Part shown: in pieces, positions 17,392 through 26,812 of the stretch
Layout of the letters: the number at the start of each line of letters is the position of its first letter
Numbering within the stretch: the stretch's first letter is position 1
Assembly: GCF_010975035.1 (NCBI RefSeq)
Contig: NZ_JAAIUV010000010.1
Span: 1-64,000 of the forward strand
Length of the DNA: 64,000 nt
Reading direction: 5' to 3'
From: Neobacillus thermocopriae
GTDB taxonomy: Bacteria > Bacillota > Bacilli > Bacillales > Cytobacillaceae
Program-made: the position numbers and the translations under genes
Notes under the pieces: model-generated
Databases searched by the model: none
Told to the model about the DNA's origin: nothing
What the model saw: only the letters and a program-made list of their open reading frames with translations

Positions 17392-17459
17392 TTATTAGTT
17401 GGAAAAATATATTTAGATTTTGAGATTAGTCTGGAGGTTTACGTCCATTACACTCCTCC

Positions 17460-17590
17460 GCACGATTCGGCAACATTATCTCTTCTAGCTCTTCAATTCC
17501 TTTTCTTCGTGGAAGTATACCATAAGAGGAGGGTTCGGTAGCGTATATGGATCAAACGTGATCGCTTTTGGTTGAGGAGAGCCTAAATGC
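17460..17590 (+). repeat. Dispersed intergenic repeat, strongly decayed copy C
   Basis: CATAAGAGGAGGGTTCGGTA and GTGATCGCTTTTGGTTGAGG match, with substitutions, the CATAAGGAAGGCTCGGCAGC and GTGATAGCTTTGGGAGAAGG of the 51377 copy. The weaker left half reads GCAACATT and TTCTTCGTGGAAG. Most of the lplJ-lcfB gap is this remnant. Confidence 0.4.
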
Positions 17591-17686
17591 TTTTTATGCA
17601 AGGATATTTTTCAGAATTTTTATAAATTACACTTGTGCACCAAAAAGTCTTTCAATATAATATATTTAGAAAATTGAAATAAATAT

Positions 17687-17706
17687 ATGAATGATTATTC
17701 ATTCAT
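17687..17706. promoter_or_regulatory. FadR operator upstream of lcfB
   Basis: ATGAATGATTATTCATTCAT matches the known B. subtilis FadR (YsiA) operator pattern ATGAATGANTANTCATTCAT exactly. It lies immediately upstream of the lcfB ribosome site. FadR repression relieved by long-chain acyl-CoA is expected, as for lcfB (yhfL) in B. subtilis. Confidence 0.92.
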
Positions 17707-17721
17707 AAAAGGAGGAGTAAA

Positions 17722-19278
17722 ATGAACCTATCCTCACAGCTTCGCGATACTGCCAAGGTTTCTGCCGAAAAAGTCGCATATTACTTTATGGGACAATCTA
17801 GTACATATGCTGAGTTGGATGAGGCAATTACAAAGTTTGCTTCCGGTCTTGCAAAATTAGGAGTAAAACAAGGAGATCATATTGCACTGCTTTTAGGGAA
17901 TTCTCCGCAATTTATCATTAGTTTTTATGGGGCTTTAAGATTAGGGGCAACTGTTATCCCGGTGAATCCAATTTACACCGCAGATGAAATTGGGTATATC
18001 CTCAATAATGGAGATGTCAAGGTCGTTGTTGGATTGGACATGATGATCCCATTAGCCGAAAAGGTGCATACACTCCTACCAACCGTGGAGCGTTATATTA
18101 TCTGTGAAACAGAACATAATGGATTAAATCAGAAAGGTATGGCCAATCTTTCCGTATACCCCAAATTGAAATCGTTTACAGACGTGATATCTTCGGGGGA
18201 TCTAAGTTTCCAAGATGCTATTCTTCATGACGATGATACGGCTGTTATTCTTTACACTTCTGGTACTACTGGCAAACCAAAAGGTGCAATGCTCACTCAT
18301 AAAAATTTATACAGCAATGCCAAGGATGTTGGCGATTATTTAAATATGAACAATGATGACCGCGTTATTACTACCTTACCTATGTTCCATGTCTTTTGCC
18401 TGACGGTTGCCCTTAATGCACCATTATTAAGAGGAGCAACACTATTAATCGTTCCAAAGTTCAGTCCGAAGGAAATCTTTCAAGTAGCAAAAAACTATAA
18501 AGCTACCGTTTTTGCTGGTGTGCCAACGATGTATAACTTTCTCTATCAATATCCGGAAGGAAATCCTGAGGATTTAAAAACATTAAGGCTTTGTATTTCT
18601 GGTGGAGCCTCTCTTCCTGTATCTTTATTAAATAATTTTGAAAAAAAATTTAATGTGCTGATTTCTGAGGGTTATGGTTTATCTGAAGCTTCACCGGTAA
18701 CTTGCTTTAATCCACTAGATCGACCGCGCAAGCCGGGTTCTATAGGAACATCAATTATCAATGTGGAAACCAAGGTGGTCAATGAGCTTGGGGAAGAGGT
18801 CCCTCACGGTGTAGTGGGAGAGTTGATTGTTCGGGGTCCTAACGTGATGAAAGGGTACTATAAAATGCCGGAGGAGACCGCAGCTGTGCTCAAGAATGGA
18901 TGGCTTTACACAGGTGATATGGCAAGAATGGATGAAGAAGGTTACTTCTATATTGTTGATCGAAAAAAGGACTTGATTATTGTTGGGGGATATAATGTAT
19001 ATCCTCGTGAGGTTGAGGAAGTTCTTTATGATCATCCAGATATCGTGGAAGCAGTTGTTCTTGGTGTTCCGGATCCCAATCAAGGGGAGGCAGTACATGC
19101 ATATGTAGTTAGCAAAAATCCAAGCCTTACGGACGTAGATATTATTAGCTATTGTAAAGAACATCTTGCTAAATATAAAGTGCCTTCATCCGTATTCTTT
19201 TTAGAAGAACTACCAAAAAATACTACTGGAAAAATTTTAAGAAGGGCTCTTAAAGCAAAGGTATCGCAAATTGTATAA
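17722..19278 (+). CDS. lcfB: Long-chain fatty acid-CoA ligase
   Basis: A 518-residue acyl-adenylate-forming enzyme that converts long-chain fatty acids to acyl-CoA for beta-oxidation. The P-loop [16 protein letters not shown] is at about residues 175-190, GYGLSEASP near 318, [27 protein letters not shown] in the hinge region near 393-419, and the catalytic Lys in the terminal [11 protein letters not shown]. Length and synteny with yhfL support the name. GGAGGAG precedes the ATG. A perfect FadR box lies just upstream, and an enoyl-CoA hydratase gene follows, consistent with a fatty-acid degradation unit. Confidence 0.93.
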   Translation: MNLSSQLRDTAKVSAEKVAYYFMGQSSTYAELDEAITKFASGLAKLGVKQGDHIALLLGNSPQFIISFYGALRLGATVIPVNPIYTADEIGYILNNGDVKVVVGLDMMIPLAEKVHTLLPTVERYIICETEHNGLNQKGMANLSVYPKLKSFTDVISSGDLSFQDAILHDDDTAVILYTSGTTGKPKGAMLTHKNLYSNAKDVGDYLNMNNDDRVITTLPMFHVFCLTVALNAPLLRGATLLIVPKFSPKEIFQVAKNYKATVFAGVPTMYNFLYQYPEGNPEDLKTLRLCISGGASLPVSLLNNFEKKFNVLISEGYGLSEASPVTCFNPLDRPRKPGSIGTSIINVETKVVNELGEEVPHGVVGELIVRGPNVMKGYYKMPEETAAVLKNGWLYTGDMARMDEEGYFYIVDRKKDLIIVGGYNVYPREVEEVLYDHPDIVEAVVLGVPDPNQGEAVHAYVVSKNPSLTDVDIISYCKEHLAKYKVPSSVFFLEELPKNTTGKILRRALKAKVSQIV

Positions 19279-19361
19279 CCCATTTTTTTCTAAAAATTTT
19301 TTTTAAAAAGCAGGCTTTTTGTTTAGCTTTTTCGAATGTAAAATAGGAAAGGAGTGGAATA

Positions 19362-20138
19362 ATGGATACCGTTGTGTTGGAATTGAATAATCATATTGCA
19401 ATCGTGACTATTAACCGTCCTCAAAGTTTGAATGCATTTAATTATGACACACTACTGGATTTACAGGAAACAGTAGAAAATATTCGCATGTCTAAGGATA
19501 TTCGTGCAGTCATTTTTACAGGTGCTGGGGATCGGGCTTTTAGTGTCGGGGCTGATTTAAAGGAAAGAAAAAGTTTAAGCGATGAACAAGTAAAACGAAA
19601 TCTTTATAAGATTAATGAGGTGTTTAATGCGATTGATCAATTGCCACAGCCGACTATCGCAGCGATAAACGGATTTGCTTTCGGTGGTGGCATGGAGCTA
19701 GCTTTGGCTTGTGACTTTCGAATAGCAACGAGTAATGCGTTGATGGGATTAACAGAAACGAGTTTAGCCATTATACCTGGAGCAGGCGGTACACAGCGTC
19801 TCCCACGGTTAATAGGTCAGGCAAAGGCATTAGAACTTATATTAACTGCTCGCCGGTTGACTGCAAATGAAGCTCTTTCTTATGGTTTATTAACCAAGAT
19901 TGTCGAGCAGGATCAGCTTCTCGATGAATGTCTTGCCTTTTGTTCGATTATGCTAAAGAATGGACCTGTTGCCTTACAGCAAGCAAAATTTGCTGTGAAA
20001 AATGGGATGAATGTAGATTTAAACACAGGTCTTTTAATCGAACGTAAAGCTTATGAAGTCACACTACCTACCGAGGATCGAATGGAAGCATTGCAAGCCT
20101 TTGCTGAAAAAAGAGAGCCTGTATTTAAAGGGAAATAA
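19362..20138 (+). CDS. Enoyl-CoA hydratase/isomerase family protein
   Basis: A 258-residue crotonase-fold protein. The oxyanion-hole motifs VGADLKERK and NGFAFGGGMELALACDFRIA are present. Both Glu positions used by hydratases appear, in GGGMELA and in LTETSLAIIPGAGGTQRL. It probably hydrates trans-2-enoyl-CoA in beta-oxidation next to the acyl-CoA ligase, and may share its FadR-controlled transcript since no strong terminator was seen in the 83-base gap. This gene is not at this place in B. subtilis. Confidence 0.88.
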   Translation: MDTVVLELNNHIAIVTINRPQSLNAFNYDTLLDLQETVENIRMSKDIRAVIFTGAGDRAFSVGADLKERKSLSDEQVKRNLYKINEVFNAIDQLPQPTIAAINGFAFGGGMELALACDFRIATSNALMGLTETSLAIIPGAGGTQRLPRLIGQAKALELILTARRLTANEALSYGLLTKIVEQDQLLDECLAFCSIMLKNGPVALQQAKFAVKNGMNVDLNTGLLIERKAYEVTLPTEDRMEALQAFAEKREPVFKGK

Positions 20139-20170
20139 ACATGATGGATAATCCATCATGTTTATTTTTA
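20137..20170 (+). terminator. Terminator after enoyl-CoA hydratase gene
   Basis: AAACATGATGGA-taa-TCCATCATGTTT followed by ATTTTTATTT; the left arm includes the stop codon. Confidence 0.9.
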
Positions 20171-20237
20171 TTTCTATTTATCTGAAAATTTGTTAAAATT
20201 CATTTTTATATGGAGTCAAAGATAAGGGGGAATCAAC

Positions 20238-20969
20238 TTGACGGATTTGGCTATAGGAAAAGTCACTTCTTCGTTTCGAAAAGGGGTTCAGGGCGGTCTC
20301 AGTATTGGGATTGGATATTTTCCGATTGCTTTAACTTTTGGACTCCTTGCTAAAACTTCAGGGCTATCAATCTATGAAACGGTTTTAATGAGTTTGATCG
20401 TGTTTGCGGGGGCATCTCAATATATATCATTAAGCCTTATCAGTTATGGGACTGGAATCTTTGAGATTATTTTAACCACCTTTATCGTGAATATTAGACA
20501 TTTTTTGATGAGTGCAACATTAAATGAAAAGGCAGAAGAGGATCGTATAATTAACAAAATCATTTACGCATTCGGTATTACGGATGAGACCTTTTCAGTT
20601 GCTGCAACAAAGGATGGGACGGTTTCTACCGGTTATATGTTCGGCCTTATCTCTATATCATATTTGAGCTGGGTTATTTTTTCTGGTGTCGGCCACTTGA
20701 TTGGGGCAAGTTTGCCGCATACACTTCAGGAAAGTATGGGGGTAGCACTCTATGCGATGTTTATCGGATTATTGGTTCCATCCTTGAAAAAGAGTACAAA
20801 GGTATTTCTTTTATCGATTCTTGGGGCTGTTTTTAATTCCATTTTCACTTTGGGACAAATGATGGCACAGGGATGGTCGATTGTGTTATCCACCCTATTA
20901 TCGGCTATTCTTATAGAATCCATTGAGTATATAAAGAAGAGGGTACGAGGTGAAGTAAATGAGAAGTGA
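20238..20969 (+). CDS. azlC: AzlC-family branched-chain amino acid exporter, large subunit
   Basis: A 243-residue membrane protein of the AzlC family with the typical opening KGVQGGLSIGIGYFPIALTFG and the motifs FAGASQYISLSL and NIRHFLMSATL. With AzlD it exports branched-chain amino acids. Start is TTG 20238, with AAGGGGG seven bases upstream and no better alternative. It overlaps azlD by 11 bases. No Lrp/AzlB-type regulator is adjacent. Confidence 0.92.
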   Translation: MTDLAIGKVTSSFRKGVQGGLSIGIGYFPIALTFGLLAKTSGLSIYETVLMSLIVFAGASQYISLSLISYGTGIFEIILTTFIVNIRHFLMSATLNEKAEEDRIINKIIYAFGITDETFSVAATKDGTVSTGYMFGLISISYLSWVIFSGVGHLIGASLPHTLQESMGVALYAMFIGLLVPSLKKSTKVFLLSILGAVFNSIFTLGQMMAQGWSIVLSTLLSAILIESIEYIKKRVRGEVNEK

Positions 20970-21267
20970 CGTTTTTTGGATGATTATCGGAATGGCGATC
21001 GTTACATATCTTCCTAGGATGTTGCCTTTTGTCCTATTAAAGGGAAAGGAATTACCTCCGTTTATTCAGGGAGTGTTGAGAAATGTCCCATATGCGACAT
21101 TAGGGGCATTAATTTTCCCGGCTATTCTTTTTATTAAAGATGATGATATTTGGTATGGGGTATTAGGGGCTGGTGCTGCTTTTCTTGTCTCTTATTTAGG
21201 AGCAAATGTAATTTTCGTTGTGATTGGCTCTATTGCTGTCCTTACACTTTACTCCTATTTCCTGTAA
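20959..21267 (+). CDS. azlD: AzlD-family branched-chain amino acid exporter, small subunit
   Basis: A 102-residue protein with about four membrane helices and the conserved TYLPRMLPFVLL motif near residues 16-27, typical of AzlD. The ATG is read inside the end of azlC after GAGGTGAAG. It forms the exporter with AzlC. Confidence 0.92.
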   Translation: MRSDVFWMIIGMAIVTYLPRMLPFVLLKGKELPPFIQGVLRNVPYATLGALIFPAILFIKDDDIWYGVLGAGAAFLVSYLGANVIFVVIGSIAVLTLYSYFL

Positions 21268-21291
21268 GCCAAATTGTACTGGCTTTTTTCT
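21266..21291 (+). terminator. azlCD terminator
   Basis: AAGCCA and TGGCTTTTTT arms around a loop of about 8 bases, directly at the azlD stop. Confidence 0.75.
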
Positions 21292-21340
21292 TGAGTTGAA
21301 AAATGTTTCTTTTTGACATTGATAATAAGCTAATACATAA

Positions 21341-21540
21341 GTGTCCTAGCATCTTGTGTCTAGTCCTCTCTACTTTACGATACGTTGACATCGATTCATT
21401 CTCGGCTCAATGTGTTTCCTTTCTCTCAGTTGGAGAGTCTCCACAAGGAAAACTTCGGCAGCATTCACATCGCATGACCGAAAGCGATAGCTTTTGGGAG
21501 GAAGCCATACGCCACTGACCAGGGGCTTCCGCTTTTCTTA
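21341..21540 (+). repeat. Dispersed ~200-bp intergenic repeat, copy D
   Basis: Full-length direct copy, from GTGTCCTAGC to CGCTTTTCTTA. Shared words with copies A and E are TACGATACGTTGACATCGATTC (as TACGATA plus ACATCGA), TGTTTCCTTTCTCTCAGTTG, ACAAGGAAAACTTCGGCAGC, GACCGAAAGCGATAGCTTTT and ACGCCACTGACCAGGG. A 71-residue ORF through it is a by-product of the repeat. Confidence 0.85.
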
Positions 21541-21613
21541 ATATAGAGTTCTATTTCTTCGTTTTTCATCTAAACTATGTAATAGAGAGGCTGTACAAAA
21601 AGGGGGACATAAC

Positions 21614-22885
21614 ATGGTGAGAAAAATGGGGGTCTATGCGGTCCTAGCTTATTGTTTATATGGATTGTTTTTCTACTGGTATTTATTCCATTTGGCTGAT
21701 CCGGTCTTGCCTTTTGAATATCAAGGAACAAGTGCAGATCCAGCAACGTTTTTAAATGGCAGGGAGCTGGAATTAAGCGAGGAATATTCTAAAATAAGAA
21801 ATCTTTTATTTTTCCTTTCTACACCGCTTGAATGGCTTATTTATTTTCTAATATTATTATTTGGATTATCAAAAATATTTAAGCGGTGGGCAGATGATTC
21901 AGCTAAATATAAAATACTTCAAACACCGATTTATCTCTTTTGGTTGTCTCTTTTTTCTTTTGTCACTACTTTGCCCATCAGTTATATTAGCTATCACTTT
22001 TCAAAATCATATAATATCTCTACTCAATCCTTTCCATCATGGATGAAGGATGAGCTGATTGATTTTTGGGTGAATTATGGAACGTGGCTCATTATCGTAC
22101 CAGTCCTATATTGGTTAATGAAAAAAAGTAAGAAACGTTGGTGGCTTTATGCATGGCTGCTATCCATCCCATTTACATTATTTATGATGTTTATCCAGCC
22201 TGTAATCATCGATCCGTTATATAATGATTTTTATCCACTGAAAAATAAGGAATTGGAAACGAAAATTTTAGCACTGGCTGATCGAGCAGATATTCCTGCT
22301 GATCATGTTTTCGAGGTAAATATGGCGGAAAAAACGAATGCATTAAATGCATATGTCACGGGAATTGGATCCAATGCTCGGATTGTTCTATGGGATACTA
22401 CATTAAATAAGCTGAATGATGACCAGATCTTATTCATCATGGCTCATGAAATGGCCCATTATGTGGAAAAACATATTTATTGGGGGATTGCTGGCTATTT
22501 ATTGCTGTCACTATTTGGATTATACTTGACATATCGGCTGATGAATTGGGCCTGTGAGCGATGGGGAAATGAATTGAAAACAAAGGAAGTTTCGGATATC
22601 TGTTCACTACCATTATTTTTTATGATTATATCCATGTTGTTGTTTGCATCAAGTCCGCTCTCTAATTTGGTTTCACGTTATCAGGAATCACGAGCAGATC
22701 AATATGCGATTGAAATGACGAAAAATCCGGATGCCGCTATTTCTTCGTTTCAAGAATTATCAAGGATCAGTTTAAGTCAAGTAAATCCTCCACTCTTAGT
22801 TAAAATATTCCGCTATAGTCATCCTTCGATGCTGGAACGCATTTCAAGGCTTGAAGAATACCAAATAAAACATCGTAACGATTAG
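21614..22885 (+). CDS. yhfN: M48-family membrane metalloprotease (CAAX prenyl protease type, YhfN-like)
   Basis: A 423-residue protein with an N-terminal membrane helix, several further helices (about residues 70-90, 105-125, 150-170, 180-200 and 295-320), and the zinc site MAHEMAHYVEKH at about residues 276-287. The third ligand is in the SRYQESRADQYA segment near 360. This matches Ste24/M48A proteases; B. subtilis YhfN occupies the same position between lcfB and comK. It probably cleaves membrane proteins. AAGGGGG precedes the ATG, and a terminator follows. Confidence 0.9.
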   Translation: MVRKMGVYAVLAYCLYGLFFYWYLFHLADPVLPFEYQGTSADPATFLNGRELELSEEYSKIRNLLFFLSTPLEWLIYFLILLFGLSKIFKRWADDSAKYKILQTPIYLFWLSLFSFVTTLPISYISYHFSKSYNISTQSFPSWMKDELIDFWVNYGTWLIIVPVLYWLMKKSKKRWWLYAWLLSIPFTLFMMFIQPVIIDPLYNDFYPLKNKELETKILALADRADIPADHVFEVNMAEKTNALNAYVTGIGSNARIVLWDTTLNKLNDDQILFIMAHEMAHYVEKHIYWGIAGYLLLSLFGLYLTYRLMNWACERWGNELKTKEVSDICSLPLFFMIISMLLFASSPLSNLVSRYQESRADQYAIEMTKNPDAAISSFQELSRISLSQVNPPLLVKIFRYSHPSMLERISRLEEYQIKHRND

Positions 22886-22890
22886 AATTG

Positions 22891-22926
22891 AAAAAGCTTG
22901 AGACATTTTTGTCTTAAGCTTTTTTC
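22891..22926. terminator. Terminator after the M48 protease gene
   Basis: AAAAAGCTTGAGAC-atttttGTCTTAAGCTTTTTT; near-perfect and usable from both directions. Confidence 0.9.
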
Positions 22927-22960
22927 AATAAAAAAATAAACCGTTCGATGACGGTCACAT

Positions 22961-23197
22961 TTAAGTTCCAAATTTTTTGTTTATTTCCTTAAGTTTACTC
23001 GTTAAATGAAAAAATGTCTTTTTGTCACGACGATCAATGGCTGAATCAATTTTTAATAATAATTTTTCTTTCTCAATCCTTAATTGAATTTCTGATAAGA
23101 GCATTTCAATGTAGAGGTCCTGAACAAAATTTTCTTTTTTTTGATAGCGTTTCATGGCATCCATTTTCACTAATTCCGTGTGGGATTTTTCGTTCAT
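22961..23197 (-). CDS. IDEAL-domain small protein (YhzC-like)
   Basis: A 78-residue, highly charged helical protein. Its C-terminal part KIDSAIDRRDKKTFFHLTSKL matches the IDEAL domain (pattern I-D-x-A-L/I-D-x-R-D/N-x-x-x-F). IDEAL-domain proteins of bacilli bind partner proteins through this short helix; ComK-proximal YhzC of B. subtilis is a likely ortholog. Start is at ATG 23197 with AGAGGTGAT six bases upstream, rather than three codons earlier. It is divergent from comK. Confidence 0.78.
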   Translation of the reverse strand: MNEKSHTELVKMDAMKRYQKKENFVQDLYIEMLLSEIQLRIEKEKLLLKIDSAIDRRDKKTFFHLTSKLKEINKKFGT

Positions 23198-23387
23198 GAA
23201 AATCACCTCTGACGCTTTTTTCTATTATATGGATTTTTCTGAATAATATCAATAAAATTGTAATTTTGTTTATTATTTTATTTTGTAAATTGTGAATAAT
23301 TTGGTAACTTTTTATGAAAAAGGGAGGAATTAATTTAATAACATGTTAAAATGTGGTAGTAATTAATTAGTTTAGGAGTTGAGGGGA

Positions 23388-23930
23388 TTGAATCAGCATT
23401 TGGAAGAATATGAAGTAAATTCTTTTACCATGTTATTAGAGCCGGTTCAATATGGGAGCAAATTATTTACAAAAGTTTTCGAAATTAGTGATGAATTTTT
23501 AGTTCCGTTAAAACCATTAGATGTTATCAAAAATAGCTGTAAATATTTTGGTGTTGATTACGAGAGCCGGAAAAAAGGAACAAAACAGTTAATAGGGTAT
23601 ACGAGAAAAGTTCCCATTGCCATTGAACCATCGAATCGGATTTTCTTTTTTCCAACAACATCACCTGCCGGAAATGAATGTATCTGGATTTCGTCTGAAC
23701 ATGTTGAGAATTACCGTCGAATCGGGCCACAGCAAACACTTATAACCTTCCGGAATAAATACACTCATGTGTTACCGGTGTCATACGGCATGATCGAAAA
23801 GCAAATGTTAAGGACGTCTTTATTAAAAACAAAACTGCTACAAAGAATTGAAGGCAGAAAAATGTCTTTTTATTTAATGGACAGGCCGAAAACGCTACAG
23901 GCTTTGGAAAAATCTCATGACTATGAATAG
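23388..23930 (+). CDS. comK: Competence transcription factor ComK
   Basis: A ComK ortholog of about 180 residues, the master activator of DNA-uptake genes and its own promoter. Recognisable blocks are LKPLDVIKNSCKYFGVDYESRKKGT, then VPIAIEPSNRIFFFPTTSPAGNECIWISSEHV, then VLPVSYGMIEKQMLRTSLLKTKLLQRI. I choose TTG 23388 with AGGAG nine bases upstream; TTG 23379 would touch the ribosome site. The upstream gap is very AT-rich and holds AAAATTGTAATTTT at 23254-23267, which is close to a ComK AT-box (spacer one base longer). The C-terminus lacks the long tail of B. subtilis ComK used for MecA-dependent degradation, so proteolytic control may differ. Confidence 0.9.
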   Translation: MNQHLEEYEVNSFTMLLEPVQYGSKLFTKVFEISDEFLVPLKPLDVIKNSCKYFGVDYESRKKGTKQLIGYTRKVPIAIEPSNRIFFFPTTSPAGNECIWISSEHVENYRRIGPQQTLITFRNKYTHVLPVSYGMIEKQMLRTSLLKTKLLQRIEGRKMSFYLMDRPKTLQALEKSHDYE

Positions 23931-23946
23931 TAATTAGTAACAATGA

Positions 23947-24312
23947 TTAACGGGATAGATGTTTTTTTAAAAAATAGGTTTCCATGATTTCTTCGACCTT
24001 ATTTCGGATTCTTGGATTAAAGTAGTTATGGTTTTCTTCATAACCTTTATAAATAAACATGTACATTGTAAAAGCATCGTCCCGTTTTGTTTGAATTACT
24101 TGAAGCTTATTCTTTTTCATATACTGTTTTGCCTCAGCCAATTCTCTTTGAATTTCCTTCAATGTTTCTTCAATTAATTCCAGGTAGGGTTTTTTTAATT
24201 TAAATGGACTATTTTTCACAACTAATAAATCCCGATTTAAGATGGTTAAAACCATAGGTAAATAAATGGCTTTTTCCATAATGTCACGGTCATTCTCTGG
24301 AATTCTGGTCAT
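23947..24312 (-). CDS. yhjD: YhjD-like conserved protein
   Basis: A 121-residue soluble protein, strongly helical and basic, starting MTRIPENDRDIMEKAIYLPM. Gene position between comK and yhjE matches B. subtilis YhjD, a protein of unknown function reported in the sporulation context. GAGGTG lies eight bases before the ATG on the minus strand. The name rests on synteny and the remembered N-terminus. Confidence 0.65.
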   Translation of the reverse strand: MTRIPENDRDIMEKAIYLPMVLTILNRDLLVVKNSPFKLKKPYLELIEETLKEIQRELAEAKQYMKKNKLQVIQTKRDDAFTMYMFIYKGYEENHNYFNPRIRNKVEEIMETYFLKKHLSR

Positions 24313-24396
24313 TTACAATCACACCTCACATTTATCGAACTTATGTTCTGTTTTTATTTTATCCAATAGATTTAGTAAAAGCAATAGTACATTCTT

Positions 24397-24431
24397 GTAA
24401 AAAAACTTGCCAGAGGCGAGTTTTTTTTTGC
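24397..24431. terminator. Orphan bidirectional terminator between divergent genes
   Basis: AAAAAAACTTGCC-aga-GGCGAGTTTTTTTTT: a strong hairpin with T runs on both strands. It lies between minus-strand yhjD and the plus-strand LCP gene, where no gene is expected to end. Confidence 0.7.
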
Positions 24432-24570
24432 CAAATTCAATGATTTCCTGAGAAAGTTTTTTATAATAGAAGGAAATAGGAAAGGGAAAAATGAATAAAA
24501 GAAGAAACATAGAATGCAAAAATGAAGTCCAATCAATTGTAAAGGAAAAATCAAACCTAAAGGTGATAAA

Positions 24571-25506
24571 ATGAGATCAGATAGACATCGTAAAAAGAGA
24601 AGATGGAAAAAAATATTTGTCCTATTTTTATTCATACTTGGCGGTGTTATTGGTTATTCCTATTTTCAATATAAACAAGGGGTGAACCAATCCTTAAAAA
24701 AGCTAGATGGAGAACGTGAAGAAGAACAAATGGTTTATAAGTTTGAAGGAAAGAAAGACCAGTATGGAGGGACGAATATTTTATTACTAGGTAGTGATGC
24801 TAGAGGAAAAGAAAAATCTCGTGCTGATACGATAATGATTGCTCATTATAATGAGGATAAAGGAACATTTAAATTAACCTCGATTATGAGGGACAGCTAT
24901 GTTGATATCCCAGGACGTGGAAAACATAAAATTAATTCAGCCTTCGCATACGGTGGCCCGGAGTTGATGAGACAAACCATTAAAAAAAATTTTGATATTG
25001 ATCTCCAATATTATGCGATTGTCAATTTTCAAGGCTTTGTTCACTTAATTGATGAGGCATTTCCGAATGGTGTGGAAATAGATGTGGAGAAGAAAATGTC
25101 AAAAAACATTGATGTTACATTAGAACCTGGCCTTCAACGGTTAAACGGAGAACAACTGCTTGGTTATGTTCGTTTTCGTCAAGATGCAGTTGGGGACTTT
25201 GGCCGTGTCGAACGACAGCAAAAGGCGGTAAAAGCAATTGGTGAGCAGCTTAGCAGTATCCAAACCATTGCCAAACTTCCAAAATTAGTTGGTGTCCTCA
25301 CCCCATATGTCAATACGAATATGGATACCTCCGATATGATTTTTATAGGAAAGGATTTCTTTTCAGGTAATAGAGGAACGGTCGAAACGCTCCGGATTCC
25401 TGTAGAGGATGGCTTTACTGAAACAAGGGTTAAAGGGGAAGGATTTATATTAAAGCTTGATCTTGAAAAAAATAAACAAGCACTTCACGAATTTATTACT
25501 AAATAA
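24571..25506 (+). CDS. LytR-CpsA-Psr (LCP) family cell-wall polymer transferase
   Basis: A 311-residue membrane protein with a Lys/Arg-rich cytoplasmic start, one helix (about residues 15-33), and an extracytoplasmic LCP domain. Conserved features are NILLLGSDARGKEKSRADTIMI, SIMRDSYVDIPGRGKHKINSAFAYGG, and GYVRFRQDAVGDFGRVERQQK, with the Asp/Arg residues that bind polyprenyl pyrophosphate. Such enzymes attach teichoic acids or other glycopolymers to peptidoglycan. AAAGGTGA precedes the ATG. Which member (TagT/U/V-like) cannot be decided here. Confidence 0.9.
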   Translation: MRSDRHRKKRRWKKIFVLFLFILGGVIGYSYFQYKQGVNQSLKKLDGEREEEQMVYKFEGKKDQYGGTNILLLGSDARGKEKSRADTIMIAHYNEDKGTFKLTSIMRDSYVDIPGRGKHKINSAFAYGGPELMRQTIKKNFDIDLQYYAIVNFQGFVHLIDEAFPNGVEIDVEKKMSKNIDVTLEPGLQRLNGEQLLGYVRFRQDAVGDFGRVERQQKAVKAIGEQLSSIQTIAKLPKLVGVLTPYVNTNMDTSDMIFIGKDFFSGNRGTVETLRIPVEDGFTETRVKGEGFILKLDLEKNKQALHEFITK

Positions 25507-25557
25507 CTATACTTCAGTATTTAAAATAGACTTATAAACAGATGAAGGAGAACACGG

Positions 25558-26223
25558 ATGGATTTTGAATCAATTAGAGCTTGGTTTACACTTGAAAATA
25601 TTATGAACCTTATTCAGGAGTATCGATCCCTTGGCCCATTACCTGGTATTTTGTTAACAGTGCTTGAGGCCTTTCTGCCGTTTCTCCCTTTATTTCTGTT
25701 TGTAATGGCTAATGCCAGTGCTTTTGGGCTGTGGCTAGGATTTCTTTATTCTTGGCTTGGTGCCTGTATCGGTGCACTATTGGTATTTTTACTTGTTCGA
25801 AAATACGGTCAAAAAAGGCTTCTGGCATTTTTACTGAGACACCCTAAGATTTATAGGTTAATGGACTGGGTGGAACAGAATGGTTTTGGCCCATTGTTTC
25901 TAATGCTTTGTTTTCCATTTACTCCCTCAGCGGTTGTCAATATTGTTGCAGGACTTTCGAGACTAAGTGTTGCTCAATATATACTTGCCGTCGGTATTGG
26001 AAAAATGGTGATGATTTTTACCATTAGCTTTATTGGGTATGATATTCACTCCTTGATTACGCAGCCATATCGGACAATCATTGTATTAGTGATTATTTTT
26101 ATTCTTTGGTATGTTGGTAAAAGAATAGAAGTAAGATTGAATAAGAGTACTGGTAAGAAACACTATAGAGAGGTAAAACAATTTTTTGAACAGGAAAAAC
26201 GGAGGAGATATGGTGAAGAATGA
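25558..26223 (+). CDS. yhjE: TVP38/TMEM64-family membrane protein (YhjE-like)
   Basis: A 221-residue protein with about six membrane segments in the DedA/TVP38 superfamily. The family block NGFGPLFLMLCFPFTPSAVVNIVAGLS, at residues about 119-145, contains the reentrant-loop Pro and Phe residues. B. subtilis YhjE lies at the same place before the signal peptidase gene sipV. The family is involved in lipid scrambling or membrane homeostasis; the precise role is unknown. It overlaps the signal peptidase gene, implying coupled expression. Confidence 0.85.
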   Translation: MDFESIRAWFTLENIMNLIQEYRSLGPLPGILLTVLEAFLPFLPLFLFVMANASAFGLWLGFLYSWLGACIGALLVFLLVRKYGQKRLLAFLLRHPKIYRLMDWVEQNGFGPLFLMLCFPFTPSAVVNIVAGLSRLSVAQYILAVGIGKMVMIFTISFIGYDIHSLITQPYRTIIVLVIIFILWYVGKRIEVRLNKSTGKKHYREVKQFFEQEKRRRYGEE

Positions 26224-26767
26224 TTGGAAAAAGGAAGGTATGGAATGGGTGAAAGCCTTTGCCATTGGAGTGATTATTTTTGTCTTTATTCGCACATTTT
26301 TCTTTTCTAATTATGTTGTGGAAGGCGAATCGATGATGCCCACACTCCAGGATGGAAATAAGCTTGTGGTTAATAAGGTTGGCTATCATGTAGGAGAGTT
26401 AGAAAGATTTGATGTCATTGTCTTTCATGCAAATGCGAAAGAGGATTTTGTAAAGAGAATTATCGGGCTACCAGGTGATGCAATTGAGTATCGCAATGAT
26501 CAATTGTATATTAACGGGAAAAAATATGACGAGCCATATTTAGATATTTATAAAAAAAATTCAGCTACTGTAAAGCTCACCGGCGACTTCAGTTTACAAG
26601 AAATTACTGGAGAAAAAACGGTTCCTGAGGGAAAATTATTTGTGCTTGGTGATAATCGCTTAGGCAGTTGGGATAGCCGTCATTTTGGGTTTATTTCTAT
26701 TGATCAAGTTGTCGGCAAAGTGGATCTTCGTTACTGGCCGTTACAAGAAATGGACATTCATTTTTAA
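26210..26767 (+). CDS. sipV: Type I signal peptidase
   Basis: A signal peptidase I of about 185 residues with one N-terminal helix (about residues 14-34). The catalytic Ser lies in VEGESMMPTL and the catalytic Lys in FVKRIIGLPGD; GDNRLGSWDSRHFG is the conserved box E. It removes Sec signal peptides at the outer membrane face. ATG 26210 or GTG 26213 may be used; GGAGGAG at 26201 suits the latter better. It overlaps the yhjE stop, as in the B. subtilis yhjE-sipV pair. Assignment to SipV rather than SipS/T is by synteny. Confidence 0.92.
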   Translation: MVKNDWKKEGMEWVKAFAIGVIIFVFIRTFFFSNYVVEGESMMPTLQDGNKLVVNKVGYHVGELERFDVIVFHANAKEDFVKRIIGLPGDAIEYRNDQLYINGKKYDEPYLDIYKKNSATVKLTGDFSLQEITGEKTVPEGKLFVLGDNRLGSWDSRHFGFISIDQVVGKVDLRYWPLQEMDIHF

Positions 26768-26783
26768 AGAAATGATTTAGCAG

Positions 26784-26812
26784 CACGATTGGAACATCGT
26801 GTTATTTTTTTT
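26784..26812 (+). terminator. Signal peptidase gene terminator
   Basis: GCACGAT-tggaac-ATCGTGT followed by an eight-base T run. Confidence 0.8.
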
